Positions 32,961 to 43,715 of a stretch of DNA of 64,000 bases are shown here, piece by piece; positions within the stretch are counted from its first letter, which is position 1, and each line of letters begins with the position of its first letter. The position numbers were made by a program, and so were the translations under genes. Where the stretch lies: NCBI GenBank assembly GCA_905221605.1, contig CAJNDS010002101.1, positions 439,001-503,000 on the forward strand, written 5' to 3'. Source of the stretch: Symbiodinium natans (Eukaryota > Sar > Dinophyceae > Suessiales > Symbiodiniaceae). The notes under the pieces are model-generated. The model worked only from the letters and a program-made list of their open reading frames with translations. It was not told the DNA's origin and did no database searches.

Positions 32961-33200
32961 AAGGGTTTAGGGCCGTTTAGGGTTTAGGGCTCGGGTTTAG
33001 GGTTGCTTTCGGGCTAATCTTTCGGGAGTTTTTGTGGGGTTTGGGGTAAAGTTGAAGGCTCAGGTTTCACGGTTTTCATAAGCAGTACAAAAACAACTTG
33101 GCTCATTTCAGGGTTTCGGGTCTAGTGTTTCGAGCAGGGTTTCGCGTGGGCTTAAGGCGGCATAGGGCCACTATTCGCTCTGACAGCTGCCGTCATCTCA

Positions 33201-33285
33201 GAGTAGTTACATGGTCCCTTAGGTATGGGCCCTTGCGGGGGCTCCTTACATGCCCATATACACCCCATACAACCCAAGGGCCCAT
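33201..33285. mobile_element. Palindromic element family C, right end missing
   Basis: GTAGTTACATGGTCCCTTAG at the left; last recognisable part AAGGGCCCAT. Confidence 0.6.
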
Positions 33286-33399
33286 CGGCAACGTGCTCCC
33301 TCGAAACCCTGAACCCTCACCCTTGTCACCCTCACTTTCTACCCAAAACCCCCTTTGAGGTTTAGGGTTTAGGGTTAGGGTTTAGGGTTGGCCCGTTGG

Positions 33400-34010
33400 C
33401 CCCCCTCCCCCAGCCGCTATGTGCCTGTAAACCCTCAACCCTAAGCCCTCAACCCGGTGGGGTTTGAAATAGGGGTTCCGAATCCCTAGAGAAGCATGCA
33501 CATATAAACATATAAGTAAATAGACAAATAAGTACATACTGCAAAAATACACACATATACATACATATATGTATGTATATATATATATAGAACCGCTACA
33601 TGTATATGTGTAATATATATAATTACAAATAATGTGAATGTTATTCCGGACTTCGGGTTCAGAGTTTCGGGCCTAGTGCTAGGCACAAGGGGTATCATAT
33701 GCAGCCGGGCCGTATTCTTCGATCGAACTTACAGAGGGTGAGGAAGTGTTTAGGTTAAGGGTTTAGGCTTTAGGGTCTAGGGTTTAGGGTTAGGGCTTAG
33801 CTTATACACCTGCAAGGCTTACTTATAGGGAGCCCTACTCTGACCAACGCCCATCAGACAAACCCTGCTTTCATGAAGGGGCCTTTTTCGGGGCACTCAA
33901 AAAAAGGATCCCCAAAAGGAACGCGAGACAACCCCGAAACCCTGAACCCTGAACCCCAAGCCATAGAGTGTCAGCCTTGGCATCGTACCAGAGCCTTGCA
34001 CAGGAATTCT
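33400..34010. other. Unique stretch with microsatellite, no gene seen
   Basis: ATAC/TATG microsatellite near 33540-33625 and scattered telomere-like words. Confidence 0.4.
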
Positions 34011-34030
34011 CAAGGGTCTGGGCTGTGTTT

Positions 34031-34146
34031 CTCAAAGAGCCCTTTATATCCCTTAATTGCGGAATATCTGTCTTAAATCATGTTGAGGATCCCTATATGC
34101 TTTAAGGTGTTTTCCCTGAATTATGGGGTATAACTGGCTCTCTGGG
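34031..34146. mobile_element. Palindromic element family A, old diverged copy
   Basis: CTCAAAGAGCCC at the left, GGCTCTCTGGG at the right, centre GAGGATCCCTATATG; many changes compared with the other copies. Confidence 0.6.
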
Positions 34147-34183
34147 TTTTGGATCCCGACAGGGCGCAGGGTTTAGGGTGGGT

Positions 34184-34212
34184 GGGGGGGGGGGGGGGGG
34201 GGGGGGGGGGGG
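34184..34212. repeat. Run of 29 G
   Basis: Longest homopolymer of the window in G orientation; length may be unreliable in sequencing. Confidence 0.85.
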
Positions 34213-34627
34213 TGGGCGGGGGTGGGATAGGGCTTGTAGAGATTCTTGGCCTTATAGGGGCTCCTGGCTTGTCGGATTAGGGTTCAGGGTTTAGGGTTTA
34301 GGGTCTAGGGGCTTGCGGGCTCAGGGCTCGCAGTCTGGGCAGCATTGAACTTGGGCCCCTTCCAAAGAAAAATATTTCTTATATGCACTATATGGTAAGG
34401 GGCCAATGGTTCCGACTTTAGACACAGTTGACAGGGCTCATGGAGATTACAGGCTTCGCAGGGTTCATAGGGTTCTTAGGGCAACTTGGGTCTATGGGGC
34501 TTACGGCTTATGGCTCGTGGGGAAGAACCACCAAAAAAAGATACTGGTCCCTATATTACCCTTACAAAGGCAGAATGGTTCTTCACATTCTTGCGCGGGG
34601 TTTAAGCAAATGGTACCCCTACTTTGG

Positions 34628-34725
34628 AATAGACCCTGGAAAGAAGTATATACTTTTTAGGCATAAGTAGCTACAAAAGGCACCCAGAGCCAAAAAAAGG
34701 TATCGAAGTATAATAGTACTCCGAA
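34628..34725. mobile_element. Repeat family J
   Basis: AAGTATATACTTTTTAGGCA ... AATAGTACTCC; again followed at once by telomere-like repeats. Confidence 0.6.
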
Positions 34726-34786
34726 ACCCGAAACCCGAAACCCGAAACCCTAAACCCTAAGCCGGAAATCGAGAGCCGGGGGGAAC

Positions 34787-34845
34787 CTGCGTCCAGACGA
34801 GTCCAGGAAGACCCCGGTGTCGGGGTTGTGCAGGAGCCCGTCCTG
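34787..34845 (-). CDS. Exon-like segment, unknown
   Basis: Minus strand, CAG acceptor to GT donor, 59 nt: QDGLLHNPDTGVFLDSSGR. The N-P-D-T-G-V-F-L-D pattern resembles the D-P-x-[ST]-G-x-[FY] repeats of OCRE-type domains, a weak likeness. Bracketed by CCCTAAA and TTTAGGG. Confidence 0.45.
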
Positions 34846-35374
34846 CTGCGCTTAGATTTTTGGGGTTTGGGGGGGGTTATAGGGTTTGAAAAAGGGCTTA
34901 CAGGGTTTTAAGGGTTTATAGGGTTTAGGGTGCAGGGTGTAGGGTTTCGAGGTTTTAGGGTTTTGAAAAAGGGTTTAGGGTTTTGCGGTTTAGCCTGACA
35001 AGCTGAGCCTAGCTAAGCTACCAAATTAGGATTAGTCAACAAAAAAAACGCACATCTGTCCTTGAATTGCTGAAACTGAACGTACGCTCCTTAATCACAA
35101 CCCGTAGGCTCAAGAATGACCCAAAACCTTATGCAAGAAGGCCTTGTTGGGCCCTAAAGCCCGCAAATAAGACCTTCGGGATTGGGGCAGCTCCAAATCT
35201 AGTTCGGGTTTTCGGGGTGAGCCCAAGAGGGAGGGTGCAAGTCGCAAGGGTTTAGGGTTTAGGGTTTAGGGTTTCGGGTTTAGGGTGTAGGGTCTAGGGC
35301 TTAGGGTTGAGCCCTAAACCCACCCAAACCTCTCAACACCCGAGACAAGGGCCCAGGTGAGCGCTACTCGTCTT

Positions 35375-35530
35375 AAGGGGTATAAATTAAGGGGGACCCC
35401 TGGAAGGGACCCTTAATTTCATTCCCCTAGAACCCCTATGTAGACTGTATATTGTCTCTATATACCCAAGTAGCCCCTAAGAACCCCTAAAGCACCCTAA
35501 GGTCTCTTAAAAGGTTCCCGCCTTTAGCCC
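35375..35530 (+). mobile_element. Repeat family I
   Basis: GGACCCCTGGAAGGGACCC, ATTCCCCTAGAACCCCTAT, then AAGTAGCCCCTAAGAACCCC. Confidence 0.55.
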
Positions 35531-35628
35531 ATTGATCGTCATGGTTGATAGATTGTGGCACTGTCAGTGTCTCTGCAGCATGTTCTGACAACCAAAACCG
35601 GGATTCTAATCACGGCTACTATCATCCC

Positions 35629-35655
35629 TTTTTAGTATACGGGGGAACATCCCAA
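35629..35655. mobile_element. Half of a family B element
   Basis: Only the right end (GGGGGAACATCCCAA) remains; a (CCCTAAA)n block follows it directly. Confidence 0.5.
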
Positions 35656-35770
35656 CCCTAAACCCTAAACCCTAAACCCTAAGCCCTAAACCCTAAACCC
35701 TAAACCCTAAACCCTAAACCCGTAATATAGGACTTGGGGTTTAGGGTTCGAAGTTGTGAAGCCCCAAGCA

Positions 35771-35845
35771 ACATCTTCGGGCCTCGGTGGGCTTGAAGCC
35801 GGGTGGCGCGGAGGAATCCTCGGAGTAGATGTCGGGGTTGCGGTT
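35771..35845 (-). CDS. Exon-like segment, unknown
   Basis: Minus strand reads NPDIYSEDSSAPPGFKPTE, ending at a possible GC donor. No AG is visible just before it; the telomeric block abuts directly, so its 5' border is unclear. Confidence 0.45.
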
Positions 35846-36249
35846 TAGGGTTTAGGGCTAGGGTTTAGGGGTTCGGGTTGAGGGTTGAGGGTTTAGGGCT
35901 TCCAGGGTCTAGGGTTTAGGGTTTGGGGTTAGGGTTCAGAAAGGACTGCCGGGAGGTGGAAGTCTCCATGTAGCTTTGATGCTTCAGCTAGACTTTCTGC
36001 ATCTGTCGCCGTTCTGGATTCACCTCACAAGCAGTCCTGTAAAATACCAGCCATGACCTTCTGTGAACAGGTTCGGGATTTTCTGCCATGTTTCGAAACA
36101 CAGCTCCTGCTCAGGGTTTAGAGTTTAGGGCTTAGGGCTTAGGGCTTAGGGTTTAGGGTTTAGGGTTTAGAAGACCAAACTGCCAGTGCATGCATAGCAT
36201 ACTCGTAGTTGTCCAGTATCCTATGAGAACTGAAGGTTCACCTGTGGGA

Positions 36250-36376
36250 TTATATGAAGCAGGGTTTATATTTCTTGTCCCCCAAAAAGACAACCAGTAT
36301 ATACACTCACCAATATAAAAAAGGAGCCTTACATACACTCACCAAGAACAGCAATATAAACCCTGTTTCATATGAG
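36250..36376. mobile_element. Inverted-repeat element family H
   Basis: TATATGAAGCAGGGTTTATA at the left and TATAAACCCTGTTTCATAT at the right; centre has TATACACTCACCAATA twice in similar form. Confidence 0.75.
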
Positions 36377-36679
36377 AATATATTACCCCCAAGAAAGGTG
36401 AAAGGTTACCTACGTAGTCTACTACTGAGTACTCTGATTGTTTCATGGGGTAAGGGTTCATGAATTTTCCCCCTAGGGCGAAAAAGGACTGGTGCAATGG
36501 GTTTATGCCTTGTGGTTCAGCGATTCTATGGTTTGGTGCCTCTGCCTCCCTCTAGGCAGAACCGATTGGTTCAACGGTTTTAGTGAATTTGTGGCTTTCG
36601 GATGTGGGGGGCTCTAAACCCTAAACCCTAAACCCTAAACCCTAAACCCCAAGCCCTGAACCCTGAACCCTAAACCGGG

Positions 36680-36960
36680 GTGCAAAACAACGCTTTCATT
36701 CGTTCTCGGGGTTCGGTGGCACGGCCACCACTTCGCATGGGGGGTCGTCCCAACATGCCGCCGAGCCGTGTGCTTACGAAAAAGAACTTCATCTCCAGGG
36801 TCTGGTGGAGGGAACTCCCGTGTTTTGGGCGCGCCCTCTTCCACTCAAACCGGCTCATCAGTCATAGCCGCGACGATCGGGTAGCTTCACGAAGGTTTGA
36901 GTGTCTGCCACGGTATCCCAACATGCAACAAATACGTGCACTGTGTAGTTTGCTACACGT
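36680..36960. other. Long unique open stretch, both strands open
   Basis: Plus strand is open for 95 codons (for example RPNMPPSRVLTKKNFISRVW and LPCFGRALFHSNRLISHSRD). Minus strand is open too (EEGAPKTREFPPPDPGDEVL). Neither matches a family I know. It may be an exon or a decayed mobile element. Confidence 0.25.
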
Positions 36961-37399
36961 CATCTGAATATCATCTACATGAGCGGACATGGCTATAACC
37001 AAGGCCTGTGGTTATCACCATACCCATTCTCTGCATTTTCGGGGTTTCGGGGGCGTCGGGCGTTCACGGTCCTCAGGTTTGGGGAAACCCCCCAGCCCTG
37101 CTCTTCTTGCTGCTTGCTAGGGTGCTTCGTTTTGCAACGTGGTGGGGTCGTTCTTGCTGGCATCCCCACCCCAGATATACACCAAAAACAACCTGAACCC
37201 TAAATCCTGACACCCTATTCAGTGTTTAAGGTTTGGGGGTTGGGCCCACGCCCTAAAACCCTGAACCCTACAACTGCCTATAATGCCCTAAATGTTGAAA
37301 CCTAAGCCCTAAATCCTAGACCCCTAAACCCAAAACCCTAACCCCTAAACCCCTAAACCCTACACCCTAAGCCCTAAGCCCTAAGCCCTGAACCTTAAA

Positions 37400-37560
37400 C
37401 CCTAGCCCTAAACCCTAAACCCTAAACCCTAAACCCTAAACCCTAAACCCTAAACCCTAAACCCTAAGCCCTAAGCCCTAAGCCCTAAGCCCTAAACCCT
37501 AAACCCTAAACCCTAAACCCTAAACCCCAAACCCTAAACCCTAAACCCTAAACCCTAAAC
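37400..37560 (-). repeat. (CCCTAAA)n block with CCCTAAG variants
   Basis: Canonical runs around four CCCTAAG units, left of the 37.6 kb exon. Confidence 0.95.
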
Positions 37561-37569
37561 CCTTGATTA

Positions 37570-37666
37570 TTACCAACAGCCAGGCCCAGCGTCGGCGTCG
37601 TCGGCGCCCTTCTGCTTAAAGAGCTCGGGCCGGTGCTGCTTGACGTAGCTTAGGTTGGACTTGGTC
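37570..37666 (-). CDS. Exon of an unknown gene, Lys-rich then acidic
   Basis: Minus strand: AG acceptor followed by G, reading TKSNLSYVKQHRPELFKQKG then ADDADAGPGC. It ends in TGG-TAA, which is either a stop or, read as TG then GTAATA, a splice donor. Very clear coding character. A short copy of its start lies at 37749-37799. Bracketed by CCCTAAA and TTTAGGG. Confidence 0.55.
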
Positions 37667-37677
37667 CTTTGCTTGGG

Positions 37678-37748
37678 GTTTAGGGTTTAGGGTTTAGGGT
37701 TTAGGGTTTAGGGTTTAGGGTTTAGGGTTTAGGGTTTAGGGTTTAGGG
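37678..37748 (+). repeat. (TTTAGGG)n block
   Basis: Ten units between an exon and its partial duplicate. Confidence 0.95.
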
Positions 37749-37799
37749 CTAGAACCAGACGTAGCTCAAGTTGGACTTGGGCCTCCCAAAGGCTTGGGG
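37749..37799 (-). pseudogene. Partial duplicate of the 37.6 kb exon
   Basis: Reads PKSNLSYV and then a stop soon after. The 24 bp encoding KSNLSYV match the exon at 37570-37666 except for two silent changes. The two copies are separated by a (TTTAGGG)n block at 37678-37748. Confidence 0.55.
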
Positions 37800-37869
37800 T
37801 TTAGGGTTTGGGGTTTTCGCGTGTCAAAAGGGCTGAGGAGAGTTAGGGTTTAGGGTTTAGGGAAAGTTT

Positions 37870-37980
37870 AGGGTTTAGGAGTTTAGGAGTTTAGGAGTTT
37901 AGGAGTTTAGGAGTTTAGGAGTTTAGGAGTTTAGGAGTTTAGGAGTTTAGGAGTTTAGGAGTTTAGGGTTTAGGAGTTTA
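37870..37980 (+). repeat. Octamer block (TTTAGGAG)n
   Basis: About twelve 8-mers, a variant with an inserted A. Confidence 0.95.
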
Positions 37981-38203
37981 GGGGGGGAGGGGTAAACACA
38001 ACTCTCACGATCCCCTCTTGAAAGAACCAGTTCAAGTGTGAAAGAAATCAAGAGCGGTCTGTGAGGGGTTTCGGGCCTAGTCGTAAGGAGGTTTAGGGTT
38101 TAGGGTGACTGCGGAACTGGTTACAAGCTGACGACCCTTCTGGGAAGTGGTTTAAGGTTGATTTTAACCCAAAATGACCTGTGCCCCCACCGGTGGACTG
38201 TCC

Positions 38204-38276
38204 TCGCCGTCATGGCCTTTTTCTTGGGCGCGCTGTTCGCCAGCTCCTGCATGTGACCCTTAAACGCGATGATCCG
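38204..38276 (-). CDS. Exon of an unknown gene, Lys-rich
   Basis: Minus strand: TTAG acceptor, reads RIIAFKGHMQELANSAPKKK then AMTAR, GA donor. Strong coding character. Part of a run of minus-strand exons at 37.6-39.1 kb. Confidence 0.5.
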
Positions 38277-38442
38277 CTAACCCTTCAGTGTTTAGGGCGT
38301 GGGGTTTAGGGGTTTGGGCAGGGTTTAGAGGGTTTGGCAAGCTTAGGCTTTGGGAATTAGAGGGTTGAAGGCTTAGAGCCCCCTTACATTCACACCTCCG
38401 AAAAAAAACAACCGAAAAAACGCTTTCCTGCAAAAGACGTAC

Positions 38443-38524
38443 CTGCTGCAGTACAGCATCCTAACTTCACTCTGAAAAGTCTGGAATCCTGATAGAGCTG
38501 CTGCTCTTGCGTCATCAGCGTCTT
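38443..38524 (-). CDS. Exon of an unknown gene, Gln-rich
   Basis: Minus strand: CAG acceptor, reads KTLMTQEQQLYQDSRLFRVK then LGCCTAA, GT donor (GTACGT). Strong coding character. Confidence 0.5.
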
Positions 38525-38710
38525 CTGCATGGTGCAGAGGGGGACGCCAAACCATGTGTTCGGCGAAGGCTTGGCTGGGGGTTCAGGGTTTAAGGGGCTT
38601 AAGGGTTTTAGGCTGTTACGGTTCAGGCTGGAAGGCTGTCAGGGGGGGTTTAGGGTGTAGGGTTTGGGGTTTAGGGTTTAGGGTTTAGGGTTTACGGTTT
38701 AGGGTTTTAC

Positions 38711-38782
38711 TGTAGGCTGCAAGTGCTGCAGAATGTGCTGCTGGGTGGGGGGCGGAGAGCTACGGTCCTTCCCGCGGTGCTT
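38711..38782 (-). CDS. Exon of an unknown gene, basic then Gln-rich
   Basis: Minus strand reads KHRGKDRSSPPPTQQHILQH then LQPT, followed by a GTAAAA donor. The flanking telomeric orientation is the reverse of the usual one. Confidence 0.5.
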
Positions 38783-38872
38783 CTTTGCGGGGGGGCCTAA
38801 ATCCTAAACCCTAAACCCTAAACCCTTACCCTACTTTGGGGGCCCCAAGCCCTAAAACCCGAAACCGCAACA

Positions 38873-38949
38873 GGCACTCGGCTGGGATTGGGTGCGTCGC
38901 CGCGTCTTGAAAGCTTCGGGGGCCTTCTTCTCTTCCAGGAGGCCTAATT
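38873..38949 (-). CDS. Exon of an unknown gene, Lys/Arg-rich
   Basis: Minus strand: TTAG acceptor followed by G, reads LLEEKKAPEAFKTRRRTQSQ. Ends near a GT donor. Strong coding character. Confidence 0.5.
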
Positions 38950-39004
38950 AGCACGCCTAAACCCTAAACCCTAAACCCTAAACCCGAAATCTTAAACCCT
39001 CAAA

Positions 39005-39092
39005 CCTTTTTGTGGTTGTCTGGGGTGCCCAGGCTCTGTGCGTGCGTCGTGCTGCGGGCTGGTCGCATGAAGCTTCGAGCCGTAGTCGACAA
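39005..39092 (-). CDS. Exon of an unknown gene
   Basis: Minus strand, two open frames: ARSFMRPARSTTHAQSLGTP and VDYGSKLHATSPQHDARTEP, followed by a GTTTGAG donor. Bracketed by CCCTAAA (left) and TTTAGGG (right). Confidence 0.4.
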
Positions 39093-39890
39093 GGTTTAGG
39101 GTTTAGGGTTTAGGGTTTAGGGTTTAGCGTTTAGGGTTTAGAGTTTAGGGTCTAGGGTTTAGGGTTTAGGGTTTCTCTAGCTAGTCAGACCCTGCAGGAA
39201 GACTTGAACCCTGAACACTAAACACTAGCACCCCTAAAAAGCCTGTAAAGCCTATGAACCCTCTAGAGCCTACAAACCCTCAACCCTAGACCCTAAACCT
39301 TATGAACCCAATAAACGCGAACAACCTTCAAGCAACTTCAACCCCAAACACTGCACACTATAAACCCTCAAAATCCTTGCAAACCCAAAAAACCTAAGCC
39401 CTAAGCCCTAAGCCCAAAACCCGACGCCCTAAACCCTAAACCCTAAACCCTAAACCCTAAACCCTAAAGCCTAAAGCCCTAAGCCAAACCTTAACATGTC
39501 TGGAGCTCATCCTTGCCTAACGAATCATAAGGAACCAAGGGGGTGGAAGGGAAAGGGTGTAAGGTTCTGGGTTAGGGTTTGGGGGGGGGCTCCATATTCC
39601 CAACATAGGGGCCTAAGTATCCCAAACGAGCTTAAGGGAATATGCGCCCTTGACACCCCCTCCCTTCCACCTTCTTGCTTCCTGATAACTTGCGCAACTA
39701 ACAATCGCAAAGGGGAGGAGTCCCGTCATACTCGGCTATGGTTTTGGGTTTAGGGTTTAGGGCTCTAGATGTTGCCCCCTTCTGCATGAAAGATTAATAC
39801 CTGTGTGAGGCCCAGACCCTACCCTGAAGCCTGAACCCCCTAAGCTCTTAACCCAACGCGCAGACCCGCTATACGTACTTACCGATCTTG

Positions 39891-40020
39891 GGGTCGTTCC
39901 ATGGTCCCTTAATATGGGCCCTTAGACGGGTACCCCTTATATACCCCTTATGTACCTCAGACAAAATAAGGGCCCATAAAAGGAGGTTCGGGACCATATT
40001 CAGGGACCATGAAACTACCC
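39891..40020. mobile_element. Palindromic element family C, complete
   Basis: 130 bp, GGTCGTTCCATGGTCCCTTA to GGGACCATGAAACTACCC; middle AAGGGCCCATAAAAGGAGG. Confidence 0.8.
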
Positions 40021-40226
40021 GTACTCAACAAGCTGTGGCTAAATTTCATCCCCTGAAGTCGGGTTCAGGGTTTGGGGTTTGGGGTTTAGGGTTTAGGGCT
40101 AGGGTTTAGGGTTTAGGGTTTAGGGTTTAGGATTTAGGGTTTAGGGTCTAGGGTCCAGGGCTTAGGGCTTAGGCTGCACTATGGCACTTCCATTCAAAGG
40201 ATTTGGGAGCTTCGGGCCTACGGGGT

Positions 40227-40331
40227 CCCAAAGAGCCCAATATTGCTTAAGGAATATTCCTTAAAATCATGTAGGGATCCTTAATATGATTTAAGGTATA
40301 TTGCTTAATTCAGCTCTATTGGGCTCTTTGG
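40227..40331. mobile_element. Palindromic element family A, slightly decayed
   Basis: 105 bp; same left end, right end loses the last bases; a few changes in both arms. Confidence 0.8.
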
Positions 40332-40604
40332 AGTTAAGGTTCGGATTTGGGGTTAAGGGCTTGGGGCTTAGGGCTTGGAGTTTAAGCTTCGTATGTAGAC
40401 GGTTCTCCGCGCACCTTTGAGCAACAACACCTTTGATTGTCCCTGAGCATCACACAAGCCGAAGGCACCATGTTCAAGCACGCTCCCCGAAAAGAGGGAT
40501 AACTATGCCCTAAACCCTAAACACCCTAAACCCTACACCTTAACCCTAAAAACCCTAAACCCAGAAAACCCAAAACCCTACAAACGCTACAAACCCTAAA
40601 CCCT

Positions 40605-40700
40605 AAACCCCTAAACCCCTAAACCCCTAAACCCCTAAACCCCTAAACCCCTAAACCCCTAAACCCCTAAACCCCTAAACCCCTAAACCCCTAAACCCCT
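40605..40700 (-). repeat. Octamer block (CCCCTAAA)n
   Basis: Eleven or twelve 8-mers, as at 9967-10079. Confidence 0.95.
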
Positions 40701-40727
40701 AGACTTTAGCCGCTTGGTTTTTCACAC

Positions 40728-40805
40728 TGCCGATTCAGCAGTGTCGGGTCTGGCGTCCTCTGCTCGCTCGGCGAGATCACAGGGTGCAGCTTGGATTGGT
40801 CTCTG
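40728..40805 (-). CDS. Exon-like segment, acidic
   Basis: Minus strand: CTCAG acceptor, reads RPIQAAPCDLAERAEDARPD then TAESA, GT donor (GTGTGA). Bracketed by CCCTAAA-type repeats (here CCCCTAAA) and TTTAGGG. Confidence 0.45.
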
Positions 40806-40887
40806 AGAGGAAGTTTAGGGTTTAGGGTTCAGGGTTTAGGGTTTAGGGTTTAGGGTTGAGGGTTGAGGGTTCAGGGCAGTATGCAGC

Positions 40888-41000
40888 CTACTCCTTGCTC
40901 ATCAGGCTCTCAGCCCGCCCTCGGACGGGGGCCGCGGGGGCCGCTTTGGCGACGTCCTCCGAGGTTTTGGGGTCTCGGCCCTTCACCCGAGAGTCTGAGT
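40888..41000 (-). CDS. Possible last exon of an unknown gene
   Basis: Minus strand reads DSDSRVKGRDPKTSEDVAKA, then AAPAAPVRGRAESLMSKE and TAG (40888-40890). Charged, probably disordered tail. It may end the gene whose exons lie at 41.5-53.4 kb, or the stop may fall after an unseen donor. Confidence 0.45.
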
Positions 41001-41513
41001 CTAGGGTTTCGGGTTTAGTGTTCAGGGTTTAGGGTTCAGGGTTTAGGGTTTGGGGTTTGGGGTTTCGGGTTTCGGGCTGAGGGTTTAGTCAGGTTCTGCT
41101 AAGGGCTTACAGGCGTTTAAGCCCTAAACACGATGAAGGCTAAGGCCCCATAAGCAGGATGGCCATGAACACCCTCTGAAAAAAAAAACATTCTTACATG
41201 TGATCCTCTTACACCCAGTAGGGTAGGCACAAAAATGTCCGAAGGGCATGCCTAGACAAGCTCACTGAGCCCTAGACACTCATAAGATCCAGTTAAGCCC
41301 CTGGGGTTGAGAGGGCTCTGGAAGCCTCATCTAAAACCAGGGTTTAGGGTTTAGGGTTTAGGGTTTAGAGACTAGCGTGTTCGGACTGTTTCAGTGGTGC
41401 AGGGCTTGCGGTATTGGGGAGCAGAAAATTTCGCTGCCTGTGGGTGTGAACTTATTTTCATCACCCTAAACCCCAAACCCTAAACCCCCAACTTTGAGTT
41501 TGTAGGATTTAGC

Positions 41514-41663
41514 GCGGGATCCGACCCTGAGTGCTCAAGGTAGGAGGTCAGGAGCACTTTCTTGTTGAAAGGCAGCTGGAAGAAGTGGAACTCTTCCAGG
41601 GGCTCCTTGGCAAAGACGCGAGCGTCAAGCAGCCTCAGCATGAAGACGACGACGGCTTCTTCC
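41514..41663 (-). CDS. Exon of an unknown gene
   Basis: About 50 codons on the minus strand: VVVFMLRLLDARVFAKEPLE, then EFHFFQLPFNKKVLLTSYLE and HSGSDP. One of the longest clear exons outside PCP. No family recognised. Confidence 0.5.
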
Positions 41664-41879
41664 ACATCGAGAAAAGAACCGTCAGGACACTAAACCCTAA
41701 ACCCTAAACCCTAAACCCTAAACCCTAAACCCTAAACCGAAAGCAGGGAGATCCCCAGTGGATAGGAGTCCTCCTCCAAGCCTAAGCCCTAAGTCCCAAA
41801 CCCGAACTAAAGCTTGAGCCGGAGACGTTTAAACCGCTATAAACCCCTAAAGCCTAAACCCTATGGCTCAGGCCCTAAA

Positions 41880-41975
41880 CCCAGGAGAAGGTGCCGACGT
41901 CGAATCCTTTCCGGGCGAGCTACGCAAGCAGTTGCAAGTGATCCGGCACGATCCGAAATCCAGCTCCCAAGTGGC
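41880..41975. CDS. Exon-like segment, strand uncertain
   Basis: Plus strand: CAG acceptor followed by G, reads EGADVESFPGELRKQLQVIR then HDPKSSSQ and a GTGGCA donor. Minus strand is open too (ATWELDFGSCRITCNCLRSS). The plus reading looks better here, against the local trend. Confidence 0.35.
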
Positions 41976-42446
41976 AGGGTTTAGGGTTTAGGGTTTAGGG
42001 TTTGGGGTTTGGGGTTTAGGGCCCGCCTCTTCAACCAGGAGCAACAAGAAACCAGGGAAGCACTGGGAAGTACAACAGTAACATTGTGCCGTGCACATGC
42101 TAGAGCCCCAGACCCTTTACCCTAAACCCATGGATTGTATGTGGCTAGGGCCCTCAAGCTGTAAGTCCTACACTCTAGAAGTTGGGGGTTTAGGGGTGTA
42201 GGGGTTTAGGGGTTTAGGGTACCCTTCAGACCCCTGAACCCTCAACCCTCCATAATCTCGCACTCGACGAGATTCGGAGGTTTGGGGCCTGGGCACTAAA
42301 AGTTTCAAGGACTCAAGAGGTTTCCAGTTTCCCAAGGCCCGAAACAGTAAAGGATTTAGGGTTTTGGGGTTTAGGGCTTGGGGACCCCTAAACCCTAAGC
42401 CCTAAGCCCTAAACCCCAAACCCTAAACCCGCTTTGGGGTGCTTAC

Positions 42447-42511
42447 CCGGATGCCTCCTCCTCGCTGGTGTCCTCCTCGCTGGGGACGAGACCGCCAAGG
42501 ATGTCGCGCAC
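42447..42511 (-). CDS. Exon of an unknown gene, acidic
   Basis: Minus strand: CAG acceptor followed by G, reads VRDILGGLVPSEEDTSEEEA then SG, donor GTAAGC. Both splice sites and acidic composition support minus. Bracketed by CCCTAAA (left) and TTAGGGG (right). Confidence 0.6.
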
Positions 42512-42530
42512 CTGCCATCGAAGGAAGGGT

Positions 42531-42650
42531 TTAGGGGTTAGGGGTTAGGGGTTAGGGGTTAGGGGTTAGGGGTTAGGGGTTAGGGCTTAGGGGTTAGGGG
42601 TTAGGGGTCAGGGGCTAGGGGGTTAGGGGTTGGGGGTTAGGGATTAGGGT
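42531..42650 (+). repeat. (TTAGGGG)n variant block
   Basis: Run of GGGTTAG-type heptamers with some substitutions. Confidence 0.9.
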
Positions 42651-43269
42651 TTAGGGTTTAGGGTGCCAGACCCAGAGGTCATTGGAAGGATTTGAGAAGA
42701 TTTCCCGAAACCTCGCGCGATCGCGGGGCTTCTGACGCTTCCTGCGTTCATCCGTTTAGGGTTTAGGGTTGGGTTGAGGGCTTAGAGTTATACACCAGAT
42801 TCCTAGGGGGCACCCTGTCTTCAGGTTCCCTTCTAGCGGTCCCCTCAGGTTTAGGGTTTAGGGTTTAGGGTTTAGGGTGTAGGGTTTAGGGTTTAGGGTT
42901 AGGGTTTAGGGTTTAGGGTTTAGGGTTTAGGGGGTACAAGCATCAGGGTATAGGGCCTTCCGAGGCTTCGGAGGCTCCACACAAAGGCCGGAGAACCTCG
43001 GAAGTCCATGGCCTGTCAACCCCAACGCCCCTACGCCCTAAGGATGTTTTGGGTTTGGGGCTTGGGTTTAGGGTTTAGGGTTTAGGGTTTAGGGTTTAGG
43101 GTGTTTTGGTGGTCCCGGAACCCTAAACCCCCTCCACCACAGCAAGCCACCACAAACACCGACATCTGCACTTTATATACCCTGCAAAAAGTTACAAACC
43201 CTAGCTCATCCCTAACCCCTAAACGCCTTAGCCGGCTAACGGAATGGTCACAGCCCCCGCACTACTCTT

Positions 43270-43312
43270 GGGGTAGTTGCATGCCTTTATTCAAAACTCA
43301 TGTAACTTCCCC
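43270..43312. mobile_element. Family C remnant, termini only
   Basis: GGGGTAGTTGCATG joined by about 15 bp to CATGTAACTTCCCC: an internal deletion product with just the two ends. Confidence 0.55.
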
Positions 43313-43385
43313 TCAAACCCCAAAGATCTCATTTTTGGCTAAGACCCCAAAGATCCCGAAATCCGACTTATGTTCAACCCCCCCC

Positions 43386-43386
<1 letters not shown>

Positions 43387-43416
<30 letters not shown>
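43387..43416. repeat. Run of 30 C
   Basis: Counterpart of the G run; assembly length uncertain. Confidence 0.85.
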
Positions 43417-43418
<2 letters not shown>

Positions 43419-43537
43419 ACTCTACCCCCCCTTTCTAAACCCTGAGCCCTACGCCCAACAACCTCAAGCCCCAAACCCCAAATCCACAGCCCCTAAACCC
43501 TAAACCCTGAACCCTATGAATACTATGAAAATTATGA

Positions 43538-43622
43538 ACCCTATGAACCCTATGAACCCTATGAACCCTATGAACCCTATGAACCCTATGAACCCTATGA
43601 ACCCTATGAACCCTATGAACCC
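43538..43622. repeat. Nonamer block (ATGAACCCT)n
   Basis: Nine or so perfect 9-mers, a telomere-like unit with two extra bases. Confidence 0.95.
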
Positions 43623-43655
43623 TAAACCTTAAACCCTAAACCCTAAACCCCGTAA

Positions 43656-43715
43656 GCCGTGCGGCCTCGGAGGAGGTGGACTTGCGACGCGCTGGCGCCT
43701 GCAGGAGCTAAGGCT
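43656..43715 (-). CDS. Exon-like segment
   Basis: Minus strand: CAG acceptor followed by G, reads APARRKSTSSEAARLT, then a donor that starts inside the telomeric repeat (GTTTAG). Bracketed as usual. Confidence 0.45.
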
